A stretch of 64,000 nucleotides of DNA, taken from the NCBI RefSeq assembly GCF_026723865.1, contig NZ_CP113529.1, positions 3,100,001 to 3,164,000 on the forward strand, in the 5' to 3' direction. This DNA is from Mycobacterium sp. Aquia_216 (lineage in GTDB: Bacteria > Actinomycetota > Actinomycetes > Mycobacteriales > Mycobacteriaceae). The position numbers were made by a program, and so were the translations under genes. Positions 43,091 to 53,300 of this stretch are shown in pieces (within the stretch, counting starts at the first letter, position 1; every line of letters starts with the position of its first letter). Under the pieces are notes generated by a model that had not been told where the DNA came from, made no database searches, and worked only from the letters and a program-made list of their open reading frames with translations.

Positions 43091-43448
43091 CTGGCCGATG
43101 TTCCTCCTCCGGAAGCGCGAGAAAGTAGCAGGCGGCGGACTGAAGGTGATGTCGCACAGGCAATTCGACGACCGTTTGAACTTGTGTCACCGCACCGAAA
43201 CCGCACGCTTGTCTCGGACTTCCCCGTGGCACGCCGGGTCGGGGGGTAGGCCCGGTCGTCCACGCGGGATTTGCGCCGCCGCATCAACCCACCGTCGCAC
43301 AGCACGGTGCTTGGCGCCATCGGAGCAGCACAGCCCCACGTTGTCCGGGGCGGCGAGGCAACTGTTGCGGGCCATCCGGTTTCGGACATCGGTCGGCACG
43401 AGCGCCGTAGAGTGACCGACGACCCATCAACGTTGGCTGGGAGGACGC
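43091..43448. other. 358-bp divergent promoter region
   Basis: The stretch separates divergent genes (hypothetical protein on the minus strand, SRPBCC gene on the plus strand), so it probably holds both promoters. A gctgggagg ribosome site lies at its right end. No other feature is seen. Confidence 0.4.
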
Positions 43449-43934
43449 ATGACCGAACGAATCGAGATCGAGCGCACGATTTTGGCGCCGGCGGCCGATA
43501 TCTTCAGGCTGCTGTGCGACCCGCAGGGCCATGTTGCCATCGACTCGACGGGAATGCTGCAAGACGCCGACGGCGAGCCGGTAGGGGCCGCCGGCGATAG
43601 CTTCGTCGTCCACATGGACCGCGAGGCCCTCAATGACTACCCCCAACTCGGCAAGTACGACGTCACCGTCGAGATCAAGGAATTCGATCGTGATCGACTG
43701 ATCTCGTGGACGGTCCTCGGCCAGCTTCGCCCACAAATCGGGCACGTCTACGGGTTCCAGCTCGCACCGACTGCGGATGCCGCGGCCACCGTGGTCACCT
43801 CGTTTTACGACTGGTCGACGATCGACCCGAAGTGGCGGGACGCCGGAATTTTCCCGGTGCTGTCCGAGGGTGCGTTGCGGGCGACGCTGGGTATTCTCGA
43901 CCGCACGGTCCGCCGCGGATACCCGCGCGGCTGA
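43449..43934 (+). CDS. SRPBCC (START-fold) protein
   Basis: 161 aa. The N terminus (IERTILAPAADIFRLLCDPQGHVAID) and the SWTVLGQ... SFYDWSTID pattern are typical of the helix-grip SRPBCC/polyketide-cyclase-like family, which bind hydrophobic ligands. The ligand and role are unknown. The ribosome site before ATG 43449 is good. Confidence 0.8.
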   Translation: MTERIEIERTILAPAADIFRLLCDPQGHVAIDSTGMLQDADGEPVGAAGDSFVVHMDREALNDYPQLGKYDVTVEIKEFDRDRLISWTVLGQLRPQIGHVYGFQLAPTADAAATVVTSFYDWSTIDPKWRDAGIFPVLSEGALRATLGILDRTVRRGYPRG

Positions 43935-43953
43935 CCGGCCGCGCGGGCTGTGA

Positions 43954-44712
43954 TCAGCGGCGATACTTCAAGAACAGGTAGTCGTCGCAAACCAATGCGT
44001 GTTTGAGTCGCAACGTGGCAGGCAGTGGCAATCGCGAGGGATGCCGTCGGTGACCTACCGGTTGGCTGGTGGCGAGCTTGGGGGCCAGCGTTACGCAGAT
44101 CTCCGCGACGGCGTCGGCGTCCACGAGTTCGTCGAGCAGCGTAGGTCCGCCCTCGCAGAGGACTCGGGACAGTCCGTGTGCGCGCAGCAGCGCGACGGCC
44201 CGCGCGACATCCACGGTGTCCTCGCCGGCCACCAGCACGCCGCATCGTTGATCGCTGCTGTGGTCGTGCCGCGCCGCAGCCGCCGCGCAGGTCACCAATA
44301 GCGCTGGCCGGCTCGGGTCGCTGACGAGTCTGGTCGGGAGTTGGCCGGTTCGACTGATCACGGCGACAGGGGGAGGCTTGGTCCTTCCCTCGCGCTGCCG
44401 TTCGGCCTGCTGGGTCTCGCTGAGTTGCACCGGACCGTAGTTCTCGGCGCGCGCGGTGCCGGCGCCGACCAGGACCACGTCGGCCAAGCCCCGCAGGATC
44501 TTCAGCAGCTGTTGGTCAGTCTGACTCGACAGCGGGCCGACACGACCGCCGAACACGGCGGCACCGTCGGCGCTGTAGATCATGTTGACGCGCACTCCGT
44601 CTGGCGGCTCGGCATAGAACGAGGCCAGTTCGGCGATGTCGCTGACCGTTCCCACGCGTGGCGATTCGTTGACGGTGTCCGCCTGCTGTCGGTGACGATC
44701 GGACGCGGTCAT
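43954..44712 (-). CDS. RibD C-terminal-like pyrimidine/dihydrofolate-type reductase
   Basis: 252 aa. The sequence RVNMIYSADGAAVFGGRVGPLSS, ADVVLVGAGTARAENYGP and LCEGGPTLLDELVDADAVAEI follow the reductase half of RibD (5-amino-6-uracil reductase, DHFR fold). The RibD deaminase half is absent, as in the M. tuberculosis Rv2671-type protein. It uses NADPH. It overlaps the downstream flavin reductase gene's stop by 4 bp, so they form a unit. Confidence 0.85.
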   Translation of the reverse strand: MTASDRHRQQADTVNESPRVGTVSDIAELASFYAEPPDGVRVNMIYSADGAAVFGGRVGPLSSQTDQQLLKILRGLADVVLVGAGTARAENYGPVQLSETQQAERQREGRTKPPPVAVISRTGQLPTRLVSDPSRPALLVTCAAAAARHDHSSDQRCGVLVAGEDTVDVARAVALLRAHGLSRVLCEGGPTLLDELVDADAVAEICVTLAPKLATSQPVGHRRHPSRLPLPATLRLKHALVCDDYLFLKYRR

Positions 44713-45206
44713 GCCTCGTGGCCCGGGTCCAGCGAGCGGACATCGTCAAAGGACACCCATTGCTCGTCTTCACCGGGCGGGTCGCCATCCAGCGGTTCCA
44801 GCAGGTGCCCGACGTGGTCGCCAAGGGTAAAACGATCGAGGATCTTGCCGACGAACCAGGCGGCGGCGTCGTCGAGGATCGGGAGCTGTGCCGGGCCGCG
44901 ATGCCACCGGCAGCGGTCGAACTTGTTGGTCTGGTCGCCGGTTTGGCTGCCGAACAGCTCGACGACGTCGATTTGTTCGATATCGAACACATGTACCGCC
45001 AGATGGGTGGCGTGGGCGGCGACTCGGAAGGTGTGATTTTGCGATGACAGGCCCACTAGGAAACGGGGCGGACAGATGCTGGCCTGACTGGCGAAGCCCA
45101 CCAGGCAACCGGCGGTGTGGCCGTTGGCCTGCGTGGTCACGACGAACATGGGGTAGTTGAGCAGCGCCACCAGCTTCTCGAATGCACTAACCTCCGGCTC
45201 GCTCAC
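44709..45206 (-). CDS. Flavin reductase-like protein (split-barrel FMN domain)
   Basis: 165 aa. It has the flavin-reductase domain pattern: NYPMFVVTTQANGHTAGCLVGFASQASICPPRFLVGLSSQNHT, then HLAVHVFDIEQ. It would reduce free FMN/FAD with NAD(P)H, possibly to support a flavin enzyme. It is the first gene of a pair with the RibD-like gene (ATGA overlap). Confidence 0.85.
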   Translation of the reverse strand: MSEPEVSAFEKLVALLNYPMFVVTTQANGHTAGCLVGFASQASICPPRFLVGLSSQNHTFRVAAHATHLAVHVFDIEQIDVVELFGSQTGDQTNKFDRCRWHRGPAQLPILDDAAAWFVGKILDRFTLGDHVGHLLEPLDGDPPGEDEQWVSFDDVRSLDPGHEA

Positions 45207-45300
45207 CCGCTCACTATTCCCCTTCGCCGCAGTTTGGAATCACACCGACTTCAATGGCCGCCAGCATCACAGTCTCGCGCCCTCGTTCCATTGTCGCGGC

Positions 45301-46392
45301 CTATCGTCGACGGGCGACGGACGGTTCAGCCGGGTTCGACGTCGCCTGACGGATCACCTTGTGTACGAAGCCTAATTTCCGGATCACCGGGGGCGGGATT
45401 ACGAAGGGATACAGCGGCGGCTTGCCCATCGCGGTGTTGATCCGGTTGAAGAACAGCGCCAACCACTTCCAGTCATACAGCAGTTGCTCGATGGGGACAT
45501 CCGCGTAAGAAGCGAGGGGAACGATGTCGCGGGGGACGGCGACGCGTGCGCGGTCGGCGACCAGGATAAACCCGGCCTCGCACACCGTGTTGATGGTGTC
45601 GGTGATGTGCAGATAGTGCGCAAAGCATTCCGCGAAGTCCTCCCACGGATGCATGGTCGCGTACTCCGATATGAATGACTCGTCCCAGTTCTCGGGCGCC
45701 CCGAATTGGTAGTGACGAGCGATTTCGGCTTGGTAGTCCGCGCGTTCGTCGCCGAAGAGCTCTCGGCATTCGTCGAGATGGCGTACGCCCGGGCCGGTCT
45801 CGACCAATAGGTTTTGGTAGTAGTGGCCGACCTCGTGCCGAAAGTGCCCCAGCATCGTGCGGTACGGTTCGCCGAGCCGCACTCGAAGCGATTCCCGGTA
45901 CGCGTCCAGGGACTCCGTCAGGTCGATGGTGATCACCCCGCCGGCATGGCCGATCACGACTTTCTCTTCGGTGCTGTAGCTGGACAGCAGGTCGAAGGCA
46001 AGCCCGCCCTCGACCCGCCAGAAGGCATCGACGGGAAGTCCGAGGTCCAACAGTTGATAGGTGAGTCTGCGCAGGTCGACCGTCGTGGACGACAGCTTCT
46101 CGACGGCGATGGTGTCATCGGCGGCCGGTTCGCGCCGGATCAGCGAATCGGGCAGGCAACGTCCGCGACTTGCGTGATCCGGCTGCTCCTCGGGAACCAG
46201 CCAATTGCAGCCCAGGTCGCTAGCTTTGGTGCACCCGATCCAGCGACAACCGTCCACGACTGCGGCGCCGGATGCCGTGGCGACCATAGCCATCGACGGT
46301 GCGTGAAATCCGAACGCGGCCTGGCAATTCGGGCAGCGATGCGATTCGAACGTCACGAAGCCGTGGCACACCGGGCAGGCGAATGCGCGCAC
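45301..46392 (-). CDS. Zinc-ribbon plus zinc metallopeptidase-like protein
   Basis: 363 aa from GTG 46392. The N-terminal zinc ribbon is CPVCHG and CPNCQAAFG. The HExxH zinc motif is HEVGHYYQ (His186, Glu187, His190), with downstream acidic residues such as EDFAECFAHYLHI for the third ligand. This is the predicted zinc metallopeptidase family that pairs a ribbon with a Mx-type domain; it is cytoplasmic. A longer opening reaches 46434. The substrate is unknown. Confidence 0.85.
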   Translation of the reverse strand: MRAFACPVCHGFVTFESHRCPNCQAAFGFHAPSMAMVATASGAAVVDGCRWIGCTKASDLGCNWLVPEEQPDHASRGRCLPDSLIRREPAADDTIAVEKLSSTTVDLRRLTYQLLDLGLPVDAFWRVEGGLAFDLLSSYSTEEKVVIGHAGGVITIDLTESLDAYRESLRVRLGEPYRTMLGHFRHEVGHYYQNLLVETGPGVRHLDECRELFGDERADYQAEIARHYQFGAPENWDESFISEYATMHPWEDFAECFAHYLHITDTINTVCEAGFILVADRARVAVPRDIVPLASYADVPIEQLLYDWKWLALFFNRINTAMGKPPLYPFVIPPPVIRKLGFVHKVIRQATSNPAEPSVARRR

Positions 46393-46467
46393 CCGATCAT
46401 CGTGGCACACAACCAGGTCGAACAGTAGGCTCACCCGTCGCGGTCAGACTTTCACGCGCGCAGGCGA

Positions 46468-47595
46468 TTACCGCAGGGGGTCGTTTGCCCGCACCCCGCG
46501 GTACATGCCCCAGCGCACGACCCCCGGCATCACCACTCGTTGGACCGACCAGGCGGGAAGCCGGAACGCGTGGCCGGTGGGCAGGAAGACCTCCAGTCCA
46601 TCGGCTTGGATCCCGACCAGCGAGCCCCACCGTCGTCCGGGTGCTCGATAGGTGCGCAGTCGTCGACCCGTGAACTCGGCACGGATGTTGTGGGCTACCA
46701 AGGAATCTCCACGGTTGCGCGCCGAACTGCGCAGAGGGTCGCTCGCAGCGACGTCTCCGACGGCGAAAACACCGCGATGGCCGGGCACTTCCAGCTCCGG
46801 CGACACGCGAACGAAGCCGTGCTCGTCGAGCAGTTCGGCCGGTAGCCAGTCGGTATTGGGTTGTACCCGGCCTATTGCCCAAAGCACGGCATCGGCGGTC
46901 GCCGGTGGTTGTCCGGTGCTCCAGGTGATGGGTTCTGCGGTGATCTCCCGGCTTGCGGAGCCGTCGGTGAGTACCGCGCGATGCCCGGGGTGCACGCCCA
47001 CGCCCAGTTGGGTGAGCCGGCCCCGGATCCGCTTCCAGGTCCGGGGGTGATACCCGCTCAACGCGGCGTCTCCGGGGAAGTACAGGTCAATCCGCTTATC
47101 CGGCCACGTCGTTGCCATATTGACGGCGCTGCTGACTGCGGCCGCACCGCCGCCGACGACGATCACCGAGTTGGCGCTGGCCAGACGGTTGTGCGCGGCG
47201 TGCAGGTCGGTGCCGATCTCAGCGGCCGATTGGATGGTCGGTTGACGCCAGAAACCGTTCGTCACCCCGGTGGAGATCACCAGCGCGTCGAATTCCTCGG
47301 CCACGGTCGCGCCGTCGCCGCCCCGGCCGAACACGGTTCGGGTAGCCAAGTCCACTCCGGTCAGCGTGGCCTGAATCGTGCGCACCCGGTCCAAACCGCG
47401 GAACCGGTCGAATGGAATCCAGTAGTCACGTGCCCAGTCGCCGGGGCGGGAGAGCCGCACTCCGAGTTCTTGTCCGCTCACCAGCGCGGGCTTGACCGAG
47501 ATTCCGACCACGTCGGCGTGCCGGGCCAGCCGGATCGCGGTTAACAGGCCGACGTCACCCAGCCCTGCCACGACGACGCGTTTGCGCGCGGCCAT
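46468..47595 (-). CDS. FAD/NAD(P)-dependent oxidoreductase (NDH-2/AIF-like)
   Basis: 375 aa from ATG 47595. The first Rossmann loop is VVVAGLGDVGLLTAI, the second is SVIVVGGGAAAVSSAVNMAT and the FAD-contact end is GVFAVGDVAAS. It belongs to the pyridine-nucleotide disulfide oxidoreductase group related to type II NADH dehydrogenases. The electron acceptor is unknown. A KstR-type operator lies 135 bp upstream, so steroid-linked control is possible. Confidence 0.85.
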   Translation of the reverse strand: MAARKRVVVAGLGDVGLLTAIRLARHADVVGISVKPALVSGQELGVRLSRPGDWARDYWIPFDRFRGLDRVRTIQATLTGVDLATRTVFGRGGDGATVAEEFDALVISTGVTNGFWRQPTIQSAAEIGTDLHAAHNRLASANSVIVVGGGAAAVSSAVNMATTWPDKRIDLYFPGDAALSGYHPRTWKRIRGRLTQLGVGVHPGHRAVLTDGSASREITAEPITWSTGQPPATADAVLWAIGRVQPNTDWLPAELLDEHGFVRVSPELEVPGHRGVFAVGDVAASDPLRSSARNRGDSLVAHNIRAEFTGRRLRTYRAPGRRWGSLVGIQADGLEVFLPTGHAFRLPAWSVQRVVMPGVVRWGMYRGVRANDPLR

Positions 47596-47989
47596 TATTC
47601 CGAATTCATTTCTGCTGCAAAGTTTTTCCGCGACATCGTACGCGCGCGGCCACCGGCGGCGGAATCCATGCGGGCCTCCTCGCCTGAAACGCCCGGGTAC
47701 GGTGGCCCCGCGGTCGCGGTCGGCCAAACTGTAACACGTTCTACTAGGCAACCACGGGCGCGACGGAGCACCCCGAAACGACCGGTATGCCGGCGCTGCA
47801 GCAGTACCTGCGCAACGGGCGCCGGGCGAGGAATCGATCGTCGTCACGGCGCCCGCCCGCTGAACGTCGGCATCTTCGCCGTCTCGTGGACCCGTGGCCA
47901 CTAGCATTATTCAGCGGCACCGCGCCGCGGCCAGAGCGGTCCAGCTGGCGGGGCACGCGTATCGCCGTGGCAGAAAGGACCGGCTCACG
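47596..47989. other. 394-bp divergent intergenic region
   Basis: The gap separates the minus-strand FAD oxidoreductase from the plus-strand DUF1003 gene and carries the KstR-type box at 47730-47743. No other gene is seen. Confidence 0.5.
47730..47743. promoter_or_regulatory. KstR-type operator
   Basis: TGTAACACGTTCTA fits the KstR consensus TNNAACNNGTTNNA exactly. KstR is the TetR repressor of mycobacterial cholesterol catabolism genes. The box lies 135 bp upstream of the FAD oxidoreductase start and 247 bp upstream of the DUF1003 start. Confidence 0.6.
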
Positions 47990-48448
47990 ATGACGACACC
48001 AGCCGACAACCATCGACACAGCCCGCAATTGATTCCGCGCCGGCTGCTGCGCACCGGCCAGCTTCATCATCCGGCCGTGCTGGAGGAGGCCAAACGGCGC
48101 GGCGACGATTTTCAGTTGCGCTTGGCGGATCGGATCACGGCATTCGCCGGGTCGATGAATTTCGTCTGGCTGCACGCGGCGTTGTTCGCTGTATGGATGC
48201 TGTTTGTGGAACGCAATCCATGGCCGACGCTGACCCTCGTCGTGTCCCTCGAGGCGATTTTTCTGTCGACCTTCGTGATGATCGGCCAGAACCGTCAGGC
48301 GGCCTTCCAACAGGCCAGGGCCGACCACGACTTTGAGACTCAGGAGTTGGAGCTGAAGACCAACACCGAGCTCACCCGCCAGATTCACGTGCTTACCGGG
48401 GAATTGCACCGGAGGCTGATCGGGCCGACGCCCGAGCGGCCGGTGTAG
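47990..48448 (+). CDS. DUF1003 membrane protein
   Basis: 152 aa from ATG 47990 (agaaagga ribosome site). The DUF1003 pattern is clear: RLADRITAFAGSMNFVWLHA, then LVVSLEAIFLSTFVMIGQNRQ, with two membrane segments and a C-terminal charged helix. The function of the family is unknown. An upstream in-frame opening reaches 47894. Confidence 0.85.
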   Translation: MTTPADNHRHSPQLIPRRLLRTGQLHHPAVLEEAKRRGDDFQLRLADRITAFAGSMNFVWLHAALFAVWMLFVERNPWPTLTLVVSLEAIFLSTFVMIGQNRQAAFQQARADHDFETQELELKTNTELTRQIHVLTGELHRRLIGPTPERPV

Positions 48449-48470
48449 CCGAAAAGGATTGGCAGAGCGA

Positions 48471-49358
48471 GTGGTCGCACGGACCGCCACGCGTGTGGGG
48501 GAGTACATGGTCGAGGTACAGCAGACGCTGCACCCACGGGTGCGTGCCGTCTTGCGCACGGTGGCCCGGGCGTCGGCGCCCCGTCCCACGGCGGCCAAGA
48601 GGGCCGCCGAGGATCTGCGGCGAAGCCTGTGGCCGGCGGTTGCGGCCGAAATCCGCTGGGCGTTCACCCCGCCGCGCACCTGGCTGGCAGGCGTGCTGGC
48701 CAACCTGATCTTCGCGGTGGGATGGCTGGCGGTGCAGCCGCTGACGCTCGGCCGTCACCAGGACTGGGTGGTGCTGGTGGGCACCTACTTCTCGTCGTGG
48801 ATCCTCGCCGATGTCACCACCACCAACCTGCTGGGGGCCGACCATTACCGTGTCATTCAGGCCGTCTCGGACGGGGTGCCGTTCTGGCGGGTGCTGCTGG
48901 TCAAGAACGTGGCTCTGCTGGTGATCGTCGGCCTGCCGACGTTGATCACCGCGGTGGTGTTGACCCTCTGGCTGGAAACTCCGGCGCGCCTCGCTGTCAC
49001 GATTCCCACGGTCGCGGTGCCGATCGTGTCTTGGCTCGGCGTGGGAAACGTGTTCTCGGTGCTGCACCCGGTCAGCGTCGAGCCGCTGCTGCGGCGGTGG
49101 CGCCAGCGTGGCGACCGTCGCCGCACCCGCGCCTGGATCGTTGCGCTGACACTGCCCTACGCCGTGTACTACGTCGCGGACCCGATGAACGGGGTCGAGC
49201 ATCAGGTGCTCTGGACACAGATTCCCGCGCTGATCTGGCCGGTGTTCGGCCGCGAAACGAAAAGCTTTGTGCACCTTGGTATTGCGCTGATCATGTGGGC
49301 GGTCGGAAGCGTCATGGCGGTGCTCTGGGTCCGCAAACACGGCCTGCGGATCCGCTGA
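48471..49358 (+). CDS. Multi-pass membrane protein, unknown
   Basis: 295 aa from GTG 48471; TTG 48459 and ATG 48507 are alternative starts. About six hydrophobic segments are visible after a basic N-terminal helix, for example WLAGVLANLIFAVGWLAV and NVALLVIVGLPTLITAVVL. It resembles ABC-2-type or other mycobacterial integral membrane proteins but no motif settles it. It follows the DUF1003 gene closely and is probably co-transcribed. Confidence 0.7.
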   Translation: MVARTATRVGEYMVEVQQTLHPRVRAVLRTVARASAPRPTAAKRAAEDLRRSLWPAVAAEIRWAFTPPRTWLAGVLANLIFAVGWLAVQPLTLGRHQDWVVLVGTYFSSWILADVTTTNLLGADHYRVIQAVSDGVPFWRVLLVKNVALLVIVGLPTLITAVVLTLWLETPARLAVTIPTVAVPIVSWLGVGNVFSVLHPVSVEPLLRRWRQRGDRRRTRAWIVALTLPYAVYYVADPMNGVEHQVLWTQIPALIWPVFGRETKSFVHLGIALIMWAVGSVMAVLWVRKHGLRIR

Positions 49359-49362
49359 CCCG

Positions 49363-50307
49363 CTAGCCGGTAGGCGACGTCTCGGCAACCTTGCGCAACA
49401 GCGCCAGGGTTCGCGCGCGGGTTTCGTCGCCGTCGCCGAACGGATACGCCGCGAATTCGTCGACGCCGGCGGTGCGTATCTCGTCGATCCGGTCGGCGAC
49501 GGCGGCCTCGTCACCGATGAGAGCGATCTCCTCGGGGCGGGCCGCACCCTCCCGGTCCAGCATCGCGCGATACGTCGGAAGTGTGCCGTAGATCGCGAAT
49601 TGTTCGGCTGCCCGGGCCCTGGCACCGTTCGCGTCATCGGTGACACAGACGGGCAGGCCGGCCAGTACCTTGACAGCGCCTTCGGGGCGTCCGGCGGCGG
49701 CCGCGGCCTCACGCAAGGTGGGGCCGATGTGTTCGGCCAACGTCCTGGGCCCGGTCATCCAGGTAAATGTTCCTGCGGTGCGCCGAGCTGCCACGCGCAG
49801 CATCTGTGGCCCCATCGCGGCGATATACACCTGGGGCGCGGGGACATTGGACACCTGCAACGACCCATACGTCGTGACGAATTGTCCGGTGGCGTTGACT
49901 TCTTCACCGGTGAGCAGCGGGAGCACACCGTCGAGGTACTCGATCATCCGCCGCACCGGCTTTTCCCAGGGAATTCCCCACCAGTCCTCGCTGAAACTCG
50001 GGTGGGCCACCCCTAGCCCCAGCGTGAACCTACCACCCGACAGCGCGCTGAGGGTCAACGCACGCTGCGCGGTCAGCATCGGATGCGCGACCTGGATGGG
50101 CAGCACCCCGACACCCAACTCGATATCTGGCACCTCGCGTAGCGCGACGGCCTGGACACCCAGAAGATCTGTCTCCCAAGGTAATTGGGCTGTCCACATG
50201 CGTGAAAATCCCTCCTCGGAGACGCGCGCAACCTCGTCGATGTACGCGTTCACCACCGTGGGTCCGTCACCGTCGCCCAGCGAGGTAAAGACACTGATCT
50301 CCATCAT
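49363..50307 (-). CDS. LLM-class F420/flavin-dependent oxidoreductase
   Basis: 314 aa from ATG 50307. The luciferase-like TIM barrel pattern includes SRMWTAQLPWETDLLGVQAV, GVGVLPIQVAHPMLTAQRALTLSALSGGRFTLGLGVAHPSF and VYIAAMGPQMLRVA. The mycobacterial members mostly use coenzyme F420. The substrate is unknown. It lies 32 bp downstream of the Car gene. Confidence 0.9.
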   Translation of the reverse strand: MMEISVFTSLGDGDGPTVVNAYIDEVARVSEEGFSRMWTAQLPWETDLLGVQAVALREVPDIELGVGVLPIQVAHPMLTAQRALTLSALSGGRFTLGLGVAHPSFSEDWWGIPWEKPVRRMIEYLDGVLPLLTGEEVNATGQFVTTYGSLQVSNVPAPQVYIAAMGPQMLRVAARRTAGTFTWMTGPRTLAEHIGPTLREAAAAAGRPEGAVKVLAGLPVCVTDDANGARARAAEQFAIYGTLPTYRAMLDREGAARPEEIALIGDEAAVADRIDEIRTAGVDEFAAYPFGDGDETRARTLALLRKVAETSPTG

Positions 50308-50339
50308 CGCACCCTCTCGCCCTCTCGTCGTGTCCAGGC

Positions 50340-53300
50340 TCAGCCGAGCAAAGACAGCTGCCGCAAATCTTTGGCGTATTTGTCGATCAACTCCGCCGAG
50401 ATATGCGGGATGTCTTTGTCGGGGCCGATCTTGTCCGCGCGCACCGCGGCGTGGAACACCTCGGTCGGTGCGGCAGCGCCCCGGACGGGCGTCTCCGGCT
50501 TGCGGAAGGCGTGCAGTAGTGGCAGCACCGACTGCTGACGCTGCCGCTCGGGCAAACCCGTCAACGCGGTCTGGAATCGGGTCAGCCACTCGTCGTAGTC
50601 GGCGATGCGCTGGATCTTGTTGCCGGCCCGAATCAGCCAGTCCACGAACACATCCAGCGAAATACCATCGTCGTGCGGGTTCATCACGTCAAACGAGCGG
50701 TAGCCGTCGCCGACTCGGGCGCCGATCGTGGTGATGGCGTCGGCGATGAAGTCGACCGGCAGGCCGTCGTAGTGCGCACGCGCCCGGCTGCCGACCCCGT
50801 CGTGTTCGTAAAACGAATGCGGCGCAATGCCCGTCACCAGCAGGCTGAAGATCAGCCGGGTAAACATGTCGGGCACGTTGAGCTGTCCTCGGTATCGGGT
50901 GTGGGCGAGGATCATGTCGGACCGGAACACCGCGACCGGCAGGCCGCACAGATCGTTGGCCTCCCTGAGCAACACCTCGCCGGCCCACTTGCTGTTCGCG
51001 TAACCGTTCGCGTAGTCGTCGTTGAGCGGCCGGTTGGGGCTCACCCGGCGGATGTCCCCGTCCTCCTGGAACTGGCCGGGCGGCACGGTCATCGCCACCG
51101 CAATGGTGGACAAGTAGGTGACCGGCTTGATCTTTGTGGTGATCGCAAGCCGGATAAGCTCCGCGGTCCCGACGACATTGGGCCCGAACAGTTGGTCGTA
51201 GGGCAGGACATGGTTGACCAGAGCGGCCGGGTGCACGATCAGGTCGACGGTGTCGGCCAGCCGTTGCCAGGTCGCGGGGTCCAGCCCCAGATTCTGGTCG
51301 GCGATATCGCCCGGCAGCACCTCGAGATGCCTAGCGGCGAGCTCGCGGAACCTGCTCAGCAGTTCGGGATCGCCACTGTCGAAGACCTTTTCCAATCGGG
51401 CGCCGGCCTCTTCGGCGTCGCGTCCGCGCACGATCGTGATCAGCTTGCCGCCCCGCTGGGAGAGTCGTTCCATCCACTCTAGGGTCAGGAATCGTCCCAG
51501 CCATCCGTTCGCACCGGTCAGTAGCACTGTATGCGGCGCGCCGGTCGTGTGTGGCAAAGATGCTGCAGTGTCTAAGGTTTGGACGTCGATGAACTTGTCT
51601 AGCGTCAGGTCGCCGGCCGAAACTACGGTGGCGCCTTGCCCGTGAACGGCCGCGAAGGTCGGACGCGCAACGCCGGCACCGCGCTGCGCGTCGATGTAGT
51701 CGGCGATCTTCGCGATGTTGTTGGCCGGGCTGGTGATCACCGAAACCGGAACCTCAATTCGGAAGATATCCGCCAGCAAGTGGGAGAACGTCAACGCGGA
51801 CAACGAATCTCCGCCGAGGTCGGTGAAGTGGGCCTCGGGGTCTGCGTCCGAGGTCCCGAGCAGAGCGCGGCAGGCCCCGGCCAGCGTTTCCACCACCGGT
51901 CGGTCGGCCGCGGTCTCGCGCAGCACTCGGATCTCGTCCACCTGTGCGGCCGCGATTTCGGTGTAGAGCTGCTCGAGGGCTTCGCCGTAGCGTTCCTTGA
52001 GCCGGGGGCGTAGCTGCTTGCCCAAACCGGAGAGCAATCCGTTCTCGTCGGTGAACGGTTTGGTTTCCAGGATGAAGTCGACCGGCAGCTCATAGGATTG
52101 CAGCTGTGCGGCCGCCGCGGTCTGCCGAAGCGACTGGTGGATCGCCGCTTTCAGCGCCGGACTGTTGCCGTATTCGGCAAGCGCTTCGGGGGTGGGCACG
52201 ACGACGGCCAGCAGGCTCGGCCGTTCGCTGTTTCCGTAGACGAAGATCTGTCGCACCAGTGGCGCACCGGCGTAGGTGGACTCCAGGTTCGCCACGGCGA
52301 CGAACTCGCCCTGAGCAAGCTTGAGAACATTGTTGCGGCGGTCGACGTAGACCAGCCGGTCGGGTTCGATCTCGGCCATCACGTCACCGGTCTTGTAGTA
52401 ACCGTCCTCGTCGAAAACCTGTGCGGTGATCTCCGGGCGCTTGTAGTAACCCGGTGTCATCGTGTCGGTTTTGACGAGCAATTCCCCGCGCGGGTACGGC
52501 CGGTCGGTGAGGAAGTAACCGAGCTCGGGGACGTCGACCAGCTTGTAGTCGATGACCTGTTTGCGGCTGATCACGCCGTCCCGGGTGAGCATGCCGGTCT
52601 CGGTCAGGCCGTAGCCGTCGAGGATGTGCGCGTCCAGTACCCAATCCAGGAACGTCTTCATTTCTCCGGCCAACGGAGCGCTACCGACGAAGCCGCCGAG
52701 AATGCGGCCGCCCAGCACGTGCTCGCGCACCTCGGTCGCCGCATCCTGCCGCGCGACCGCGGGATCTGCCCCCTCGGCGATCCCGCGGTCCACCGCACCG
52801 CGGTAGTGCTGGTACAGCATCTCCACCACGCGCGGAACCACGCCGAGCTCGGTGGGCCGCACCAGCGCCCAGTCTTCGAACAGGGTGGACAGATCGGACT
52901 CGGGGACGAAGTAGTTGGTGCCGCCGGCGATGAACGCCGACGCCAACGGCAGACGTCCCCCGAGGTGGTTCAGTGGCAGGAAATTCACGTTGAGCACCGG
53001 CAGTCCCGGCGTGAGGAAGAATCCCGATGTCCACACCTTGGCGATCGTTCGCTCGGTGTACATGGCGCCCTTGGGCGTTCCGGTGCTGCCCGAGGTGTAC
53101 ATGATCATCGCCAGGCGCTCGTCGCTGCCCTCGGTAAAGGCGGGAACGGCGCGCAGACGGCGGCCACGCTCGACGACGTCGTCGACCGTGGTAACGAGCA
53201 CCTGAGCGCCCTTGCCCTGCAACCGAATACGAGTCTGTTCGAAGTTCTGCCGCTGATCGTCGACTTCGGGGTGGTAGTCGAAGACCATCAGCTGCCGCAG

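Noticed and set aside
43091..43448. Short Arg/Pro-rich openings in both strands
   Set aside because: They have no ribosome sites and no coding-like composition; they are typical of chance ORFs in high-GC DNA.
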